Below are positions 11,050 to 23,268 of a DNA stretch of 64,000 nt, piece by piece (positions within the stretch are counted from its first letter, which is position 1; the number at the start of each line of letters is the position of its first letter). The translations under genes were made by a program, and so were the position numbers. The notes below the pieces were generated by a model. The model did not search any database. It was given only the letters and a program-made list of their open reading frames with translations, and had not been told where the DNA came from. The DNA is from Ceratopteris richardii (lineage: Eukaryota; Streptophyta; Polypodiopsida; Polypodiales; Pteridaceae), in NCBI GenBank assembly GCA_020310875.1, contig CM035438.1:101396639-101460638 (forward strand), in the 5' to 3' direction.

Positions 11050-13753
11050 CCATGTACACATGTAGAAATATCTAAAAAGACCTCTTAGGAACGTAGGTAA
11101 AAGAAATTATAACAAGATTTGAATGTTTTTTCCTATCATCATTGAGTGATAAATAAAAATTCCATGTTCACCACAAGATTGCCAAAAGGCCTATGAATGG
11201 TTCCTTTTTACATCATTGTCTCGATATGCGATTTATATTCCCTCTTTGGAGCTAAAATTTGTGAAATTCTTGAAACAAGTTTACAAGACTCAAGAGACCT
11301 ATTTTTCGAAGAGGCAAAAATTCACGACGAATCAAGTTAAAACTTGAAAGAATAATTCTAGCTATGTAGAGGCCTTAAAACCTATATATTTTGAATTGTT
11401 TCACGTTAGTTTCTATGAGCCGTATCATATCTTTTTGTCTATTAACATGCCTTTTAAAGAATAAAGAATTATAAGTACATTGATATTATCTCGAAGGAAG
11501 AAAACAAGTGGTTAGTATGATTCTGAAGTGTCTTGGTGGGTACAACATGTGATTGACCCATATATTGACATGTAGGTCATGATGTCTAGATAACATAAAG
11601 TTTTACATGAAGGCTAATATGTGCCATAATATACAATAGTTTCTACAATAAAAGCATATATTGCAACCAGCATTGCATACGGAGAAACATTATAGATCTC
11701 AAGTTCTTTTCTTACTATGGCATACCTATTGGATTCACTAAAAGTCAAATCAATGCAATGTCACTTCATGGAGGATTGCTTACAAAATCAATGAATAGTT
11801 TTCCCAAGGTTCAAATGAATAAACAGTGTTGAGAAATGCAATGCCATGACCAAGGTGACATTACCTTCACATGAGAAAACATCTAATCTTAATTACCTTC
11901 ACATGAAAAAAACATCTAATCTTTACTTTCCTATTAAACTCATACCGTGTAAGGCACTCTTAGTTGGATATCCTTCATTCTTTTGTACATCCTCTACAGA
12001 TCAGTTACATTAACCTTCAACAATATGTAAACGAAAGAAAAATGAGTGAATATAAGTAGAGAGCCTACAAACGTTTCTTGTGTGAAGATTAATGACTTAT
12101 ACTGCATGTGATCGTCCATGGTTTCTTGCACAACAAATGCCAGCTTCCAAACATACGTTGTGACTATCCCATCACCAAGCATAAGGATGAATGAGTATTC
12201 TCATATCCGAAGTCTTAGGTCTGCTCAACTCCTACACATGCCTTTCTTCAAAACAATGGACTTTCTAGCTTCAAGTGCCAAAAACATGGAGAGATGTACA
12301 TCTATTGCAATGCAAGTATCACGCTTTTCATAAAACAGCTAGCCAAACAAATTCTGAACCACGCTTGCCTCTCATGAAGTGCACGAGAAGATTCAAAAAC
12401 ACTATTAATAAATCTCCTCCATTCAATTTATAATCAACCCTCCTTGCATAATTCCTGTTAACAATTTTTTATCATACATCCTACTTTATAAAATATGGAT
12501 GTTCACTTCTCATGGACAGATCTCAGCATGCTACAAAGAGTAAAACAAGAGACCTGCAATTAAACAGTTAAGATCATTTCATACTTTGGCTCTCGCATTG
12601 ATAGGATATATAAGCTGATGTTCCATGTACCATTTGAACTTCCCAACTGATTTTGATGGGACCTTTTTAGCTCAACAATGTTCATACTTGCACAAGTCAA
12701 AGCTTCAATTTTCATATCAAGATAAATCACATTGAGCTGAAGTATTGGTTTGACAAGAGTTTTCTTCCAAATTAGTTAGTGATTTTGCCAAGCGTCGAAC
12801 ATTTCATAGTGATGAAAATCTAGTTGAAGTATTAGCTTGACAAGAGTTTTCTTCCAAATTGGTTAGTGATTTTGCTAAGCGTCAGACATTTCATAATGAT
12901 TAAAATGTATTTATAAAAAGAATAGCATTACTATTTCATTTTTCATCCTTAAAAACACTATCTACTCAACATTACTTTTTCATTTCTCGTACTTGAATAA
13001 TGTAGAACTTCAAAGATCAAACACAGTGATCTTTGATATGTAGTTAAATTTGTTATTTAATATTTAGTTGTACTTTGTTATTATTTTGTATATTTAGTTT
13101 TCTTGAAAGATTGAATAAAGCAAATTGCATACACAGAGAAAATTATACAAATGTGCCTCTACCTGCAACTCTTTAATATCATCATGTTCTTTTCACAGCA
13201 GTAGCATGGACACCAAGCTTTCAGAGTGTCCTGCACCTATCACATTGACATCTTTCCTCATCTGCGATAGAAGGGTTTGAGAAATCTCCTAAAATATACA
13301 TAGAACTTGCCTTTGATAAGAATGTATGCAACAATTTCACCCACACCAATGAAAAGGCTCCCTTCAAAGGCAGTTTATGATCGACTCACCAATGTCAAAC
13401 ACACAACTTTATTAGTTCAATCTCTATCCCACTCATTTTTCACTTGCATAAATGAAATCAGCAAAATATGATGCATGGGTGTACTACCTAAAGTCTCCTG
13501 AATCTCACCAAGTAGACATACAACAACCTGATGCCTCAAGCGCTCCAAGGCAAGCTAGTTTAAAAATTGTAGTTTCACTTGCTGAGTAAACTTCATCTTC
13601 ATGTCATTCCAAACACTCATCTTAAGCCTGAATTGAGTATTTTGTTAAATGAGAGGTATTCAGCTTTCTCATCTTCATGCCCATATATAGCAGATAAGTT
13701 ACATACAACTCTCATTACAAGATGTTTAGACACAAAGCAAACACCCGATTGCA
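11050..13753. repeat. Direct duplication, copy 1 (2.70 kb)
   Basis: From CCATGTACACATG to ACACCCGATTGCA the segment matches 14375-16606 almost base for base, apart from insertions and deletions. Copy 1 contains about 430 bp (roughly 12178-12600) that copy 2 lacks, and extra sequence near 13190-13260. No protein domain is recognisable in either strand; the small frames at 11994-12333 and 13579-13857 are unsupported. The unit could be a tandem genomic duplication or the long repeats of an unrecognised element. Confidence 0.85.
12736..12905. repeat. Internal tandem repeat, about 85 bp x 2
   Basis: Two adjacent units share TTGACAAGAGTTTTCTTCC and AAGCGTC.GACATTTCATA. The same pair occurs in the second duplication copy at about 15666-15830, so it predates the larger duplication. 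Confidence 0.8.
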
Positions 13754-14054
13754 GTGAAGCCCTCTACTCTGGCATTGCGTTTAAAAAATGTGTAATATCA
13801 AGCCAAATAAGCTCAATTGGTCTCATGCGTCTTATCCTACATATGGTTAGCTGGTAAGAAATGAGGGACCATAAGCTCGCAAATACAGAAGAAAACTCCC
13901 TACTTGACAGAAATCAAGGGATGTTTAAACACAGCAAACGCCAAGATCAAGCAAAATTTCCAACTCTAACTTTGTTACAATAGCATAGTCAATAAAAAAT
14001 GTCAAATGTTTCACGTGTGCTACCTAAGTTCAGATGACGTAAGAGAAAGACAGG
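13754..14054. other. Spacer between duplication copies
   Basis: Unique sequence with no recognisable coding or repeat feature, leading into the CT microsatellite. Confidence 0.4.
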
Positions 14055-14238
<184 letters not shown>

Positions 14239-14374
14239 GGATCTCCTGAAGACGGCCACCTACGCCCGAGCATCCTAAGTTTGGAGAGGCTGCTCCTGTT
14301 GTTGTGACAATGGATTAATAGATCAAGGACACGTCTGAGATTGGCAGCTTATTCCCCACAACAACACACATATA

Positions 14375-16606
14375 CCATGTACACATGTAGAAATATCTAA
14401 AAAGACCTCTCAGGAAAGTAGGTAAAAGAAATTATAACAAGATTTGAATGTTTTTTTCTATCATCATTGAGTGATAAATAAAAATGTCATGCTCACCACA
14501 AGATTGCCAAAAGGCCTAAGAATGGTTCCTTTTTACATCATTGTCTTGATATGCGATATATATTCCCTCTTTGGAGCTAAAATTAGTGAAATTCTTGAAA
14601 CAAGTTTACAAGACTCGAGACCTATTTTTTGAAGAGGCAAAAATTCAAGACTAATCAAGTTAAAATTTGAAAGAATAATTCTAGGTATTTAGAGGCCTTA
14701 AAACCTATATATTTTGAATTATGTTTCAAGTTAGTTTCTATGAGCCGTATCATATCTTTTTGTCTGTTAGCATGCCTTTTAAAATATTTAGAATAAAGAA
14801 TTGTAAGTACATTAATATTACCTCCAAGGAAGAAGACAAGTGGTTAGTATGATTCTGAAGTGTCTTGGTGGGTACAAGATGTGATTGACCCATATATTGA
14901 CATGTAGGTCATGATGTCTAGATAACATAAAGGTTTACATGAACTATGCATTGAAGGCTAATATGTGCCATAATATACAATAGTTTCTACAATAAAAGCA
15001 TATATTGCAACCAACATTGCATATGGAGAAACATTATAGATCTCAAGTTCTTTTCTTACTATGGCATACCTAATGCATTCACCAAAAGTCAAATCAATGC
15101 AATGTCACTTCATGGAGGATTGCTTACAAAATCAATGAATAGTTTTCCCAAGGTTCAAATGAATAAACAGTGTTGAGAAAGGCAATGCCATGACCTAAGG
15201 TGACATTACCTTCACATGAAAAAACATCTAATCTTTACTTTCCCATTGAACTCATACCGTGTACACCCTGCCCATAAGGCACTCTTAGTTGGATATCCTT
15301 CATTCTTTTGTAACCTTCAACAATATGTAAACAAAAGAAAAATGAGTGAACATAAGTAGAGAGCCTACAAACGTTTCTTGTGTGAAGATTAATGACTTAT
15401 ACTGCATCTGATCGTCCATGGTTTCTTGCACAACAAATGCAACAATGCCAGCTTCCAAACATACATTGTGACTATCCCATCAACAAGCTTTTTCCTCGTG
15501 ATAGGATATACAAGCTGATCGGATATATAAGCTGATGTTACATAAGTTCCATGTACCATTTGAACTTCCCACCTGATTTTGATGGGACCTCTTTAGCTCA
15601 ACAATGTTCATACTTGCACAAGTCAAAGCTTCAGTTTTCTTATCAAGATAAATCACATTGAGCTGAAGTACTAGTTTGACAAGAGTTTTCTTCCAAATTA
15701 GTTAGTGATTTTTCCAAGCGTCAAACATTTCATAGTGATGAAAATGTAGCTGAAGTATCAGCTTGACAAGAGTTTTCTTCCAAATTGGTTAGTGATTTTG
15801 CCAAGCATCAGACATTTCATAGTGATTAAAATGTATTTATAAAAAGAATAGCATTAGTTTTTCATTTTTCATCCTTAAAAACACTATCTACTCAACATTA
15901 CTTTTTCACTTCTCATACTTGAATAATGTTGAAATTTGTTATTTAATATTTAGTTGTGCTTTGTTATTATTTTGTATATTCTTTAACACACTGACCTTCA
16001 TCGTAGTTTTCTTGAAAGATTGAATAAAGCAAATTGCATACACAGAAAATTATACAAATGTGCCTCTACCTGCAACTCTTTACTATCGTCATGTTCAGAG
16101 TGTTCTGCACCTATCACATACAGAAGGGTTTGAGAAATCTCCTAAAATATTATATAGAACTTGCCTTTGATAAGAATGTATGCAACAATTTCACCCACAC
16201 CAATGAAAAGGCTCCCTTCAAAGGCAGTTTATGATCGACTCACCAATGTCAAACACACAACTTTATTAGTTCGAACTCTATCCCACTCATTTTTCACTTG
16301 CATAAATGAAATCAGCAAAATATGGTGTATGGGTGAACTACCTAAAGTCTCCCCTGAATCTCACCAAGTAGACATACAACAACCTGATGCCTCAAGCGCT
16401 CCAAGGCAAGCTAGTTTAAAAATTGTAGTTTCACTTGCTGAGTAAACTTCATCTTCATGTCATTCCAAACACTCATCTTAAGCCTGAATTGAGTATTTGT
16501 TACATGAGAGGTATTCAACTCTCATCTACATGCCCATATATAGCAGATAAGTTACATACAACTCTCATTACAAGATGTTTAGACACAAAGCAAACACCCG
16601 ATTGCA
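14375..16606. repeat. Direct duplication, copy 2 (2.23 kb)
   Basis: Second copy of 11050-13753 in the same orientation, offset 3,325 bp. It lacks an internal block of about 430 bp and carries small insertions, including about 28 bp near 15990. No gene is recognised in it. Confidence 0.85.
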
Positions 16607-16964
16607 CATGCACATTATATCAGCAAACAGACTAACCAATTACCAATTTTTAGGTCTCATAAGTCGCTTTCGCCTTCCGAAGACGTTAATATTTCATTTC
16701 ATTACAATTCCCTCTAACATTGAGACACGTACACAACATGCAGATAATCTGAGATGCCGAACTCCATAACATACAGATCATCTGAGATGCAGACGAATCT
16801 GTTAACATGAAACTTTGATGGAGCTGAACACCCAGGCTTTGCTTGCCGCACTCATGCACTGCCTCAGTTTACAGAAAATGCTGTCCCTGACGATCGAGAA
16901 TAGAAGGCTGAATAGAACACACGAAAATGGAGTCGGAAAAAGAGTGAGAAATTGTTTTGTTTTG

Positions 16965-16973
16965 TTTTTTTTT

Positions 16974-17004
<31 letters not shown>

Positions 17005-17030
17005 GGGGGGTGGGGGGGTGTGTGTGTGTG
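16965..17030. repeat. T19-G27 homopolymer switch with G7 and (TG)n
   Basis: Nineteen T (16965-16983) pass directly into 27 G (16984-17010), then T, seven G and a TG run to 17030. The G tract could form a G-quadruplex on the plus strand. Exact lengths may reflect sequencing or assembly error. Confidence 0.9.
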
Positions 17031-17397
17031 TTTCGAAATAGCAGATCACGTGCCAGCACGCGAAATATCTGAAAAGCCGCCATGAGGGACCGTATGTTTC
17101 TCAGGCTAGGCTATGGAGAATTGCATGTAGACGAGGAAAATAATGTAATGTGGAGGCCACTGGCCACTATGCGTGCAGCTGGGTCCGTTTTTCTTTTAGC
17201 TTCGAGAAGACCAAAGAAAAGACGGTCAAAGATTTTGACTCTGATAATGCACATGGGTTCTCTCGTTTCTTTTTTCTTTTTGCTTTTCAAGGGAGGCGTA
17301 CCATAATCTGTTCATCTATGGCGTATTATGTAGAGGACCATGTCCCTTCTTCGAAGAGAACAGCCCTGAAGGACCTTGTTTTATGGGAAGGAACTGC

Positions 17398-17462
17398 CGC
17401 CCATCATCATCGTCGTCGTCATCATCATTATCATGGTCGTCGTCGTCGTCATCATCAGAACA
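17398..17462. repeat. CAT/CGT trinucleotide repeat
   Basis: An imperfect run of CAT, CGT and CGTCGT units lies about 35 bp beyond the stop codon of the RRM gene, so it probably falls in its 3' UTR. Confidence 0.8.
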
Positions 17463-17495
17463 TCAGAAAGGTATTGATGTTGATGATGCATGCTG

Positions 17496-20400
17496 CTATT
17501 GCTGTTGCGGTTGGGCTTGCTGAAGTGAAGAAACAACTGCGTGTCCATGCTGTAAGAGAGGACCTCCTCCCGATGCGGCCGTTGGTCCACCATCCGCCGC
17601 TCCTGCCCCGCCGGCGATTGGTGGCGGAGATTGATCTGGCGTCAAACCTGTCAAACTTATTAAATCAAAGCAAACCAACAATAAAAGACGTTGATAGTTC
17701 CCACGTTCCACACTTTCCAGCAAGCACGACACAACATTCAAGACAACCCACATTTCCTGTCGAGAGAATCATTAACTACCATGTTACCCACTATATCCTT
17801 ATCCATTGGACAACTCCTTTTCCAAAGAGGGCCCCCGCAGGAAGATGGAAGCTCGTGGCACGCTAGTAGTAGCCATCCTTTCCAGCACATCCGAGGCAGT
17901 AACTAGATGAACGGCATGATGCACGGCAATACAGATCTCAATATAGATGCACCTAAGTTAACTAAAGATTTCATTATAGATCTTAACCAAAAACTAATCG
18001 AATACGCCGTTTACAGATCAAAATTCGCAAACGGTGCCTACCCTGTATTCCTGGAATAGAAACGGTATTTCAAAAATTCGCCCATTTTTTTATTCATTCA
18101 AAAATTCCGAAAACCTTTGAACCAACAAGTTTTCTACTTCATGGAGGTCAAACTGCACCGATGATCAAAATCGCCCAGCTCTTAATGGCGGAACTTGGTA
18201 CGAGCCAGCTCATGCTTGCCGAGTAGGCGAAGGGCACGTTCCATTACTTCTGGCTGATAAAATTATTTATGGCCGGATTATAATACGCCACAGATTATTT
18301 ATGTGTCACAGAATCAGAGCCGGTTTTTTCAATAACGGAATGCGCCAGTTAGCCATCAATTCAAAAACTTCGAAACTCTTCCCACAAATATATTTTCTAC
18401 TCCATCTACGTCAAATTGCGGCGATGATTAAGAGTTCCTACCTAAAATCCGGAACTTGATGACGAGCCAGCTCATGCTCGTCGACGAGGCAGATGGCACG
18501 TTCCACTACTTCTGGCTAAATTGTAATACTGGTTCCGACCCAGTTACATGATAGTTAGTTTTCTGGGTCATTAAGCAAAATGCTAAACTGCAGAAATACT
18601 AAGCGATGACCTGCATGGGAAGATCACCTATGACTCCATCCCACTGTCATCAGAAACATTGGTTGCCCTTGATAATAGGGCATTACGCACCTAAATCAAT
18701 ACAAGGTTCTTTTCTCCAAAACGCTCAGTTACCTGTGCTGAAGATTAGTGAAATGCCCATTTGCGAATCCATCCCCGTTCCTCTTCCTTTCTCTTCCTCA
18801 CCTAAACCTCAAAAACAAAGCGCGAAATGGGGACGACCAAATTCACAGAAGACATAAGTAAATAACCAATTCTAAAATATGTCACTCAAGTGCATAGATT
18901 TGAATTTGAAGCATGAAAGGGACTTAGCACACGCCATCAGCACATGGGAGTTATGATCAGATAAGTATTTCAAGCTAGAAGGAACAAACGTCTATGTGCC
19001 TCACTCTCTTTTATGCGGATATCTACCTCTGATTGCATATCATTCACATCAAGCAATTTGTATGCAATCTCAAAAACGGCAAGGAGTTGCCTTTCTGCAT
19101 ATCGCTTGACAAAAACCTTCTAGACTTGTCGGAATGTCCAACCAACGAGCAGATTGTTCACATCAAGGTAGAAGACTTCTCTCTGAGCTTCCGTGAGCCT
19201 CTACTTAATGGAGCTTAAGTTCCATCTTTCCGCAGAGAAAGCCAATGAGATAAAAGCTATGATAACATTATTTACTCCTAGAATAGCCCGCAAGCCTCAG
19301 GAAGGAAAAGAAGAAAGCCAAGACAGTAAACAACTAGCTGGCTTGTCAAAACTCCAGAAAACGCCTGGGTGGCTCAAATAAAGATGTTGAATTCATAATA
19401 TAGATGCTTAGGTTCTATCTTTCCACAGAGAAAGCCAATGAGATAATAGATATGATAACATTATTTAATCCTATTGAAATTCCAAGCCCAGGAAGGAAGA
19501 GAGGAAAACCAAGACAGTAAAAGAACTAGCTGGCTTCTCAAAACTCCAGAAAACACCTGGGTGGGTCAAATAAACATGTTGAGTTCGTAAGATACATACT
19601 GAGAATGTGCCCAAACTTGTACTCCTGAATACAGTAGAAATATTGTGCCCTATTCTATTTTGGTACATATAAGCATCGCTTATGCAACGCTGTTCATCGC
19701 TTATGCGGCGCTCCCATTTTTTTTTTCTTTTGCAGTGTCGCTTATGCAATGCAAACTAACACCAGCGTTGCATAAGCGACTGTCCTTGCTTTTTTTTTTC
19801 AATTGGGGGCATATCTTTATTCTTGTAGTGTTCGATTGTACTTAATCCAGATAAGTTAACACTATCATATCAGTCATGGCATTATATTTCAATCATTTCC
19901 CTTCCATATAACCAAATGTTTTCACATCAGAGGTCGTACCAGCCTTGATCTAAACATATATTGCCACATGCCTAATGTCATATGCACATCAGTTAGGTTA
20001 CAATTTATCATGCTCATTCCCTAGCAACTAGAACCAAGAGTTTCATATCAGTCATGTCATTATCCTTCATTCATATCCCTACTATACAAGTAAATGTTTT
20101 CACATCGAAGACACCAGGCTTCATCTAAACATATCTTGCCACGTGCCTAATGTTATGTACAAATCAGTTAGATTACCACCCATCATGCTTATACTCATGT
20201 AACTGCAGCCAACATTATCAAATTAGCTAGGAGTCCAGAAAGTTGTACACTGCTACATCTAAGAAATGAGACTTCCAAGTGAAGGCCATGATACAAGGGA
20301 TGTTGAGATCTTAGGGGTCAACAGAAATGTCATCAGTTCCTTGCATGCAGGGCATTCTAAGGCTCATCAACTATAAACTTGTTTTATTTGGGTTCGAAGG

Positions 20401-23268
20401 AGAAGCCATATTGATGCTATTGAGGTACAGAATTTCTAATTGAGCTGAGCCATAAACATTCCGAAAAGAACTTTAAAGATCATTACATAATCAATTTGTT
20501 CTCGGTGAGCGTTACAAAAGAAGGTTTATGAAGAAAATTTTATGGCACTGAATGCCATCCTACTATAATTGTAGTGTTCTCTCAAAAAAGCATGTCCAAC
20601 AATGCATGGCATCCTCCTGATTGCTGAAAAGCTATACACGTATGACATTCATTCTTATCTACATTTTAAAATTTATAAAAGAACTAATAACGACCACTGA
20701 CCATACAGGACAGAATAAAACAAAGCAAGAGACACTTTCTTATTCATAGCGTTCATCATCTGCGTTAGTTACCACCTCATCGTGCTCACTCTTGAAAACT
20801 TATCCCATTAATCCTAAGAAACCTTCTGAGTGCCAACTGTAAGGCTTTTCAAGCCAAATCTAACTTGAGTGTAAAAGCATCGCACAATATGTAACTGCTA
20901 AACTTGAAACTTTAAAATGGACAAGTTGCATACAGTATTGCCATATCACTCGGCTTTTGAAGGAAGAACTTAATTATGAATGTTCCGTTTGTTATGACAG
21001 TCCTCAAGTCCTCCCGCCTTCAGATTGATCATTAACTCCTTTGATCTGATAAAACTTTGTGAACTTTACGTTACCGTGACTGATTCGTTCACTGTTTCTC
21101 CTCATTGGCTATAACAAAGCCTTCAGTACACGATTCATTTCTAGAGTTTTTTCTTTTCTAGATCAATGGAAACCACGCAGATGATTTCAAATATGATGCT
21201 TAATCTGCATCCCAGAAAACATCATTGGAACTAGATAGATAGATCATAGAAGAAACAAAAGAGAAGAATTGCGACCTGTGGATGAGAGAAAACTCTGGGC
21301 CGGCGGTACATTAGGGACTCCATATGGGGCCGGAGGGAACGGCATGTGTGGGAAAGACTGGTGAGGCGGAAAGGGAGGGTAGGAGGGGTAAAGCCCCCCT
21401 CCTGCAGGAGGCGATGAAGAAGATGACGGACTGCCCAAACTTGGAGGTGGCGGTGGTCCTCCAGCTCCTCCAGTGCCAAAAAAGATTTGAGGATATTGCG
21501 GCGTCATGTAGAATGGCCCATTATACACCATGTTCTGAATAGAAGCCAATCCGTTATTGTCAGTAATCACAAGCAGCCGAATTAATAAATCTATATTCGA
21601 GATGCCTAACCCCACACATAAAATGGAAAGATCAATCGCTAATCAAATCACATCATAACCTAGTCAGTGCCACAACCAGCGATGATGAGGACTAATTTGT
21701 ATTGATCTGTACACACATGCATTGATTTCCCAGGGCATCCGAGCAAGGCTTCAACTTCTCGTGCAACGTCAATGGGAGCCGAGAGGTAAGCGTTGTGCAC
21801 GTAGGGTTTATTCAGGCATAGAAATCGTGATTACACAGAGAAACGCCTACGAGTACACAGGCATAGATCGTGATTCTGCATTCATCATCCCAAAGGATCA
21901 CACACAGAAAAAAAAGAGTGTAGCTTACTGAAGGATAGATGAAATCTTGCTGGTACTGAGGATACCTGCAATCAAGTGTATGACGATACAGAAGCTTAAA
22001 CTACATTCTTATGGAATAACTAAATTTGATCAACGTCAATGAATCTTCGGACATACCCATACGGCGAACACGGGTACAACTGCTGATAAGAGAACGGAAG
22101 ATGGTGTTGGGGAGATCTTGCACCTGAAATATTGAATGTCTGAGACCTTCCGGGTGATCGTAACACCATTGGGCTTCCACCTCTGTATCTACCACCTGAA
22201 GAAAGACAACTCTTCTTTATTTCATCGCCGCTCGCCTGATTCCCTCTCAAGTTTTCATCTACATTATTCACTACTCCGTCATGTGTCATACGCTCCACCG
22301 AAAATTGACGTACTTCTAGCATGCGCAGAGAATGCGAATAAGCGAATGTGCGGGAAAGGGAAGGTAAAGATCTCCTAAAAACTGAGAAAGACGGCGGAAT
22401 TTGTTTGGGGGGAGAAAGAGACAGAGAGGACCGGGGGGGAGGGGGGGGGGAAGAGAGAGAGAGAGAGAGAGAGAGGGGAGATCAAAGACGTACGTTTGAC
22501 GACAGGAGAATGAAAGAGAAAACGAGAATGGGATCGTTCTGTCTAGTACAGTTCTCGATTCCGAGCATTCTAGCCATCCAGATAATACACGGCATAGAAG
22601 AAAGAAGGAAATACGAGGGGTAGGAGGTCCTTACTGACCTTGAGGAGTACCAGGCCTTGAACGCACGCCAAGAGATGCTAAGTTGCAGTTAGCTCTTCGC
22701 CCATCTATTACAGGAGTAGCATCCTCACAAGCTCTTCGAGCGCCCTCAGGTTCGCGAAAGGTAACCTGTTCGCACGAAATTGTAATTGGTTCCGCTCTTC
22801 GACGGAGGAACGAAGGGAGGTCTCAGACATACAGAAAAGACGTACAAATACGGAAGATGAAGATGATGACAAATCGAAAACTTAAAGCCTAACTTCAGTC
22901 GCACTAGGAAACACCCTCATTCATGCAGACTGAAAACCTTAGACAGCCATAGACACGATGTACAGAGTTAATCGATATACAAATCCGTAGCCTTTAGAGC
23001 GACCAGTTGCTCGGTCGGTGATGACAACTGCTTCTACAATGTCGCCGAACTGCTCGAAATGGCGTCGCAGACCGTCTCGATTCGTCTCCCAAGCCAGACC
23101 GCCAACGAAAACTTTCGTCGACGTTGTGTCCCCGAACTGGACGCTGGTGCTTGTTACGGAGGCAGGGCTGCTGCCAGAGTTGTAAATAAGTGCGCTTCCG
23201 CCTTGCTCTTGTTGTTGCCTCTGTTGCTGCTGCTGGGGAGCTTGAGATGGAGGTGGGTGAGACGACAT
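17496..23268 (-). CDS. Single-RRM RNA-binding protein, plant ARP1/SEB4-like, six exons
   Basis: Predicted RNA-binding protein of 333 aa. Exons on the minus strand: 23268-22981, 22765-22639, 22195-22057, 21965-21929, 21534-21276, 17647-17496 (TAG at 17498-17496). All introns are GT-AG and phases agree. Residues 1-50 are Gln/Ser-rich. The RRM covers about 51-128, with RNP2 as VFVGGL (53-58) and RNP1 as KGYGFVTF (92-99), followed by [12 protein letters not shown], the hallmark of the plant ARP1/SEB4-like group. The C-terminal half is low-complexity: Tyr/Gln/Pro, a PPPPP and poly-Ser tract, and a Gly/Ala then Gln-rich tail. Such proteins bind RNA through the RRM; the target and pathway cannot be read here. 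The ATG was chosen because it begins the frame entering the RRM. The weak donor of intron 5 (GTCGCA) allows read-through ending at 21244, giving about 293 aa. The exon chain is predicted by eye. Confidence 0.86.
18060..18525. repeat. Diverged tandem duplication in intron 5, about 280-bp offset
   Basis: The stretches 18060-18260 and about 18340-18525 share GACGAGCC/TACGAGCCAGCTCATGC, GGCACGTTCCA.TACTTCTGG and flanking phrases in the same order, with many substitutions. Confidence 0.7.
19205..19590. repeat. Tandem duplication in intron 5, about 190 bp x 2
   Basis: Units at about 19210-19400 and 19402-19590 share CAGAGAAAGCCAATGAGATA, CAAGACAGTAAA and CAAAACTCCAGAAAAC in order. Confidence 0.85.
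19671..19780. repeat. Cluster of CGCTTATGC motifs with a 13-bp perfect hairpin
   Basis: CGCTTATGC occurs three times in direct orientation and once inverted. GTCGCTTATGCAA (19737-19749) and TTGCATAAGCGAC (19768-19780) form a 13-bp stem with an 18-nt loop. A poly-T stretch lies between the copies. Function unknown. Confidence 0.75.
19866..20205. repeat. Diverged tandem duplication in intron 5, about 175 bp x 2
   Basis: Units at about 19866-20020 and 20043-20205 share ATATCAGTCATG, AAATGTTTTCACATC, ATCTAAACATAT and GCCTAATGT in order. Confidence 0.8.
22431..22478. repeat. G-rich and GA microsatellite in intron 2
   Basis: GGGGGGAGGGGGGGGGG is followed by a GA dinucleotide run on the plus strand, i.e. 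a pyrimidine-rich tract in the transcript of the minus-strand gene. Confidence 0.85.

Larger units (their letters stand above)
16607..17495. other. 3' flank and probable 3' UTR of the RRM gene
   Basis: No gene is visible. The part adjoining 17495 should hold the 3' UTR of the minus-strand RRM gene; no clear polyadenylation signal stood out. Plus-strand frames at 17082-17866 run across this region into the antisense of the last exon and are rejected. Confidence 0.45.
17648..21275 (-). other. Intron 5 of the RRM gene (3,628 bp)
   Basis: GT-AG intron joining codons split after the first base (G|GT) and ending ...TTTGACAG. It is much longer than the other four introns (91-443 bp) and holds three local tandem duplications and a hairpin cluster, listed separately. 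No coding domain is visible inside. Confidence 0.75.

Noticed and set aside
11994..12333. Possible small gene in duplication copy 1
   Set aside because: Much of it is missing from copy 2, both strands are open only briefly and no family motif is visible.
16161..16445. 94-residue plus-strand frame in duplication copy 2
   Set aside because: Copy 1 does not keep the same frame, indicating no selection for coding.
16802..17083. Proline- or glycine-rich proteins across the poly-G tract
   Set aside because: They are produced by the homopolymer run in overlapping frames.
17150..17866. 238-residue plus-strand frame
   Set aside because: It runs antisense through the last RRM exon and the trinucleotide repeat; His-rich text derives from CAT repeats.
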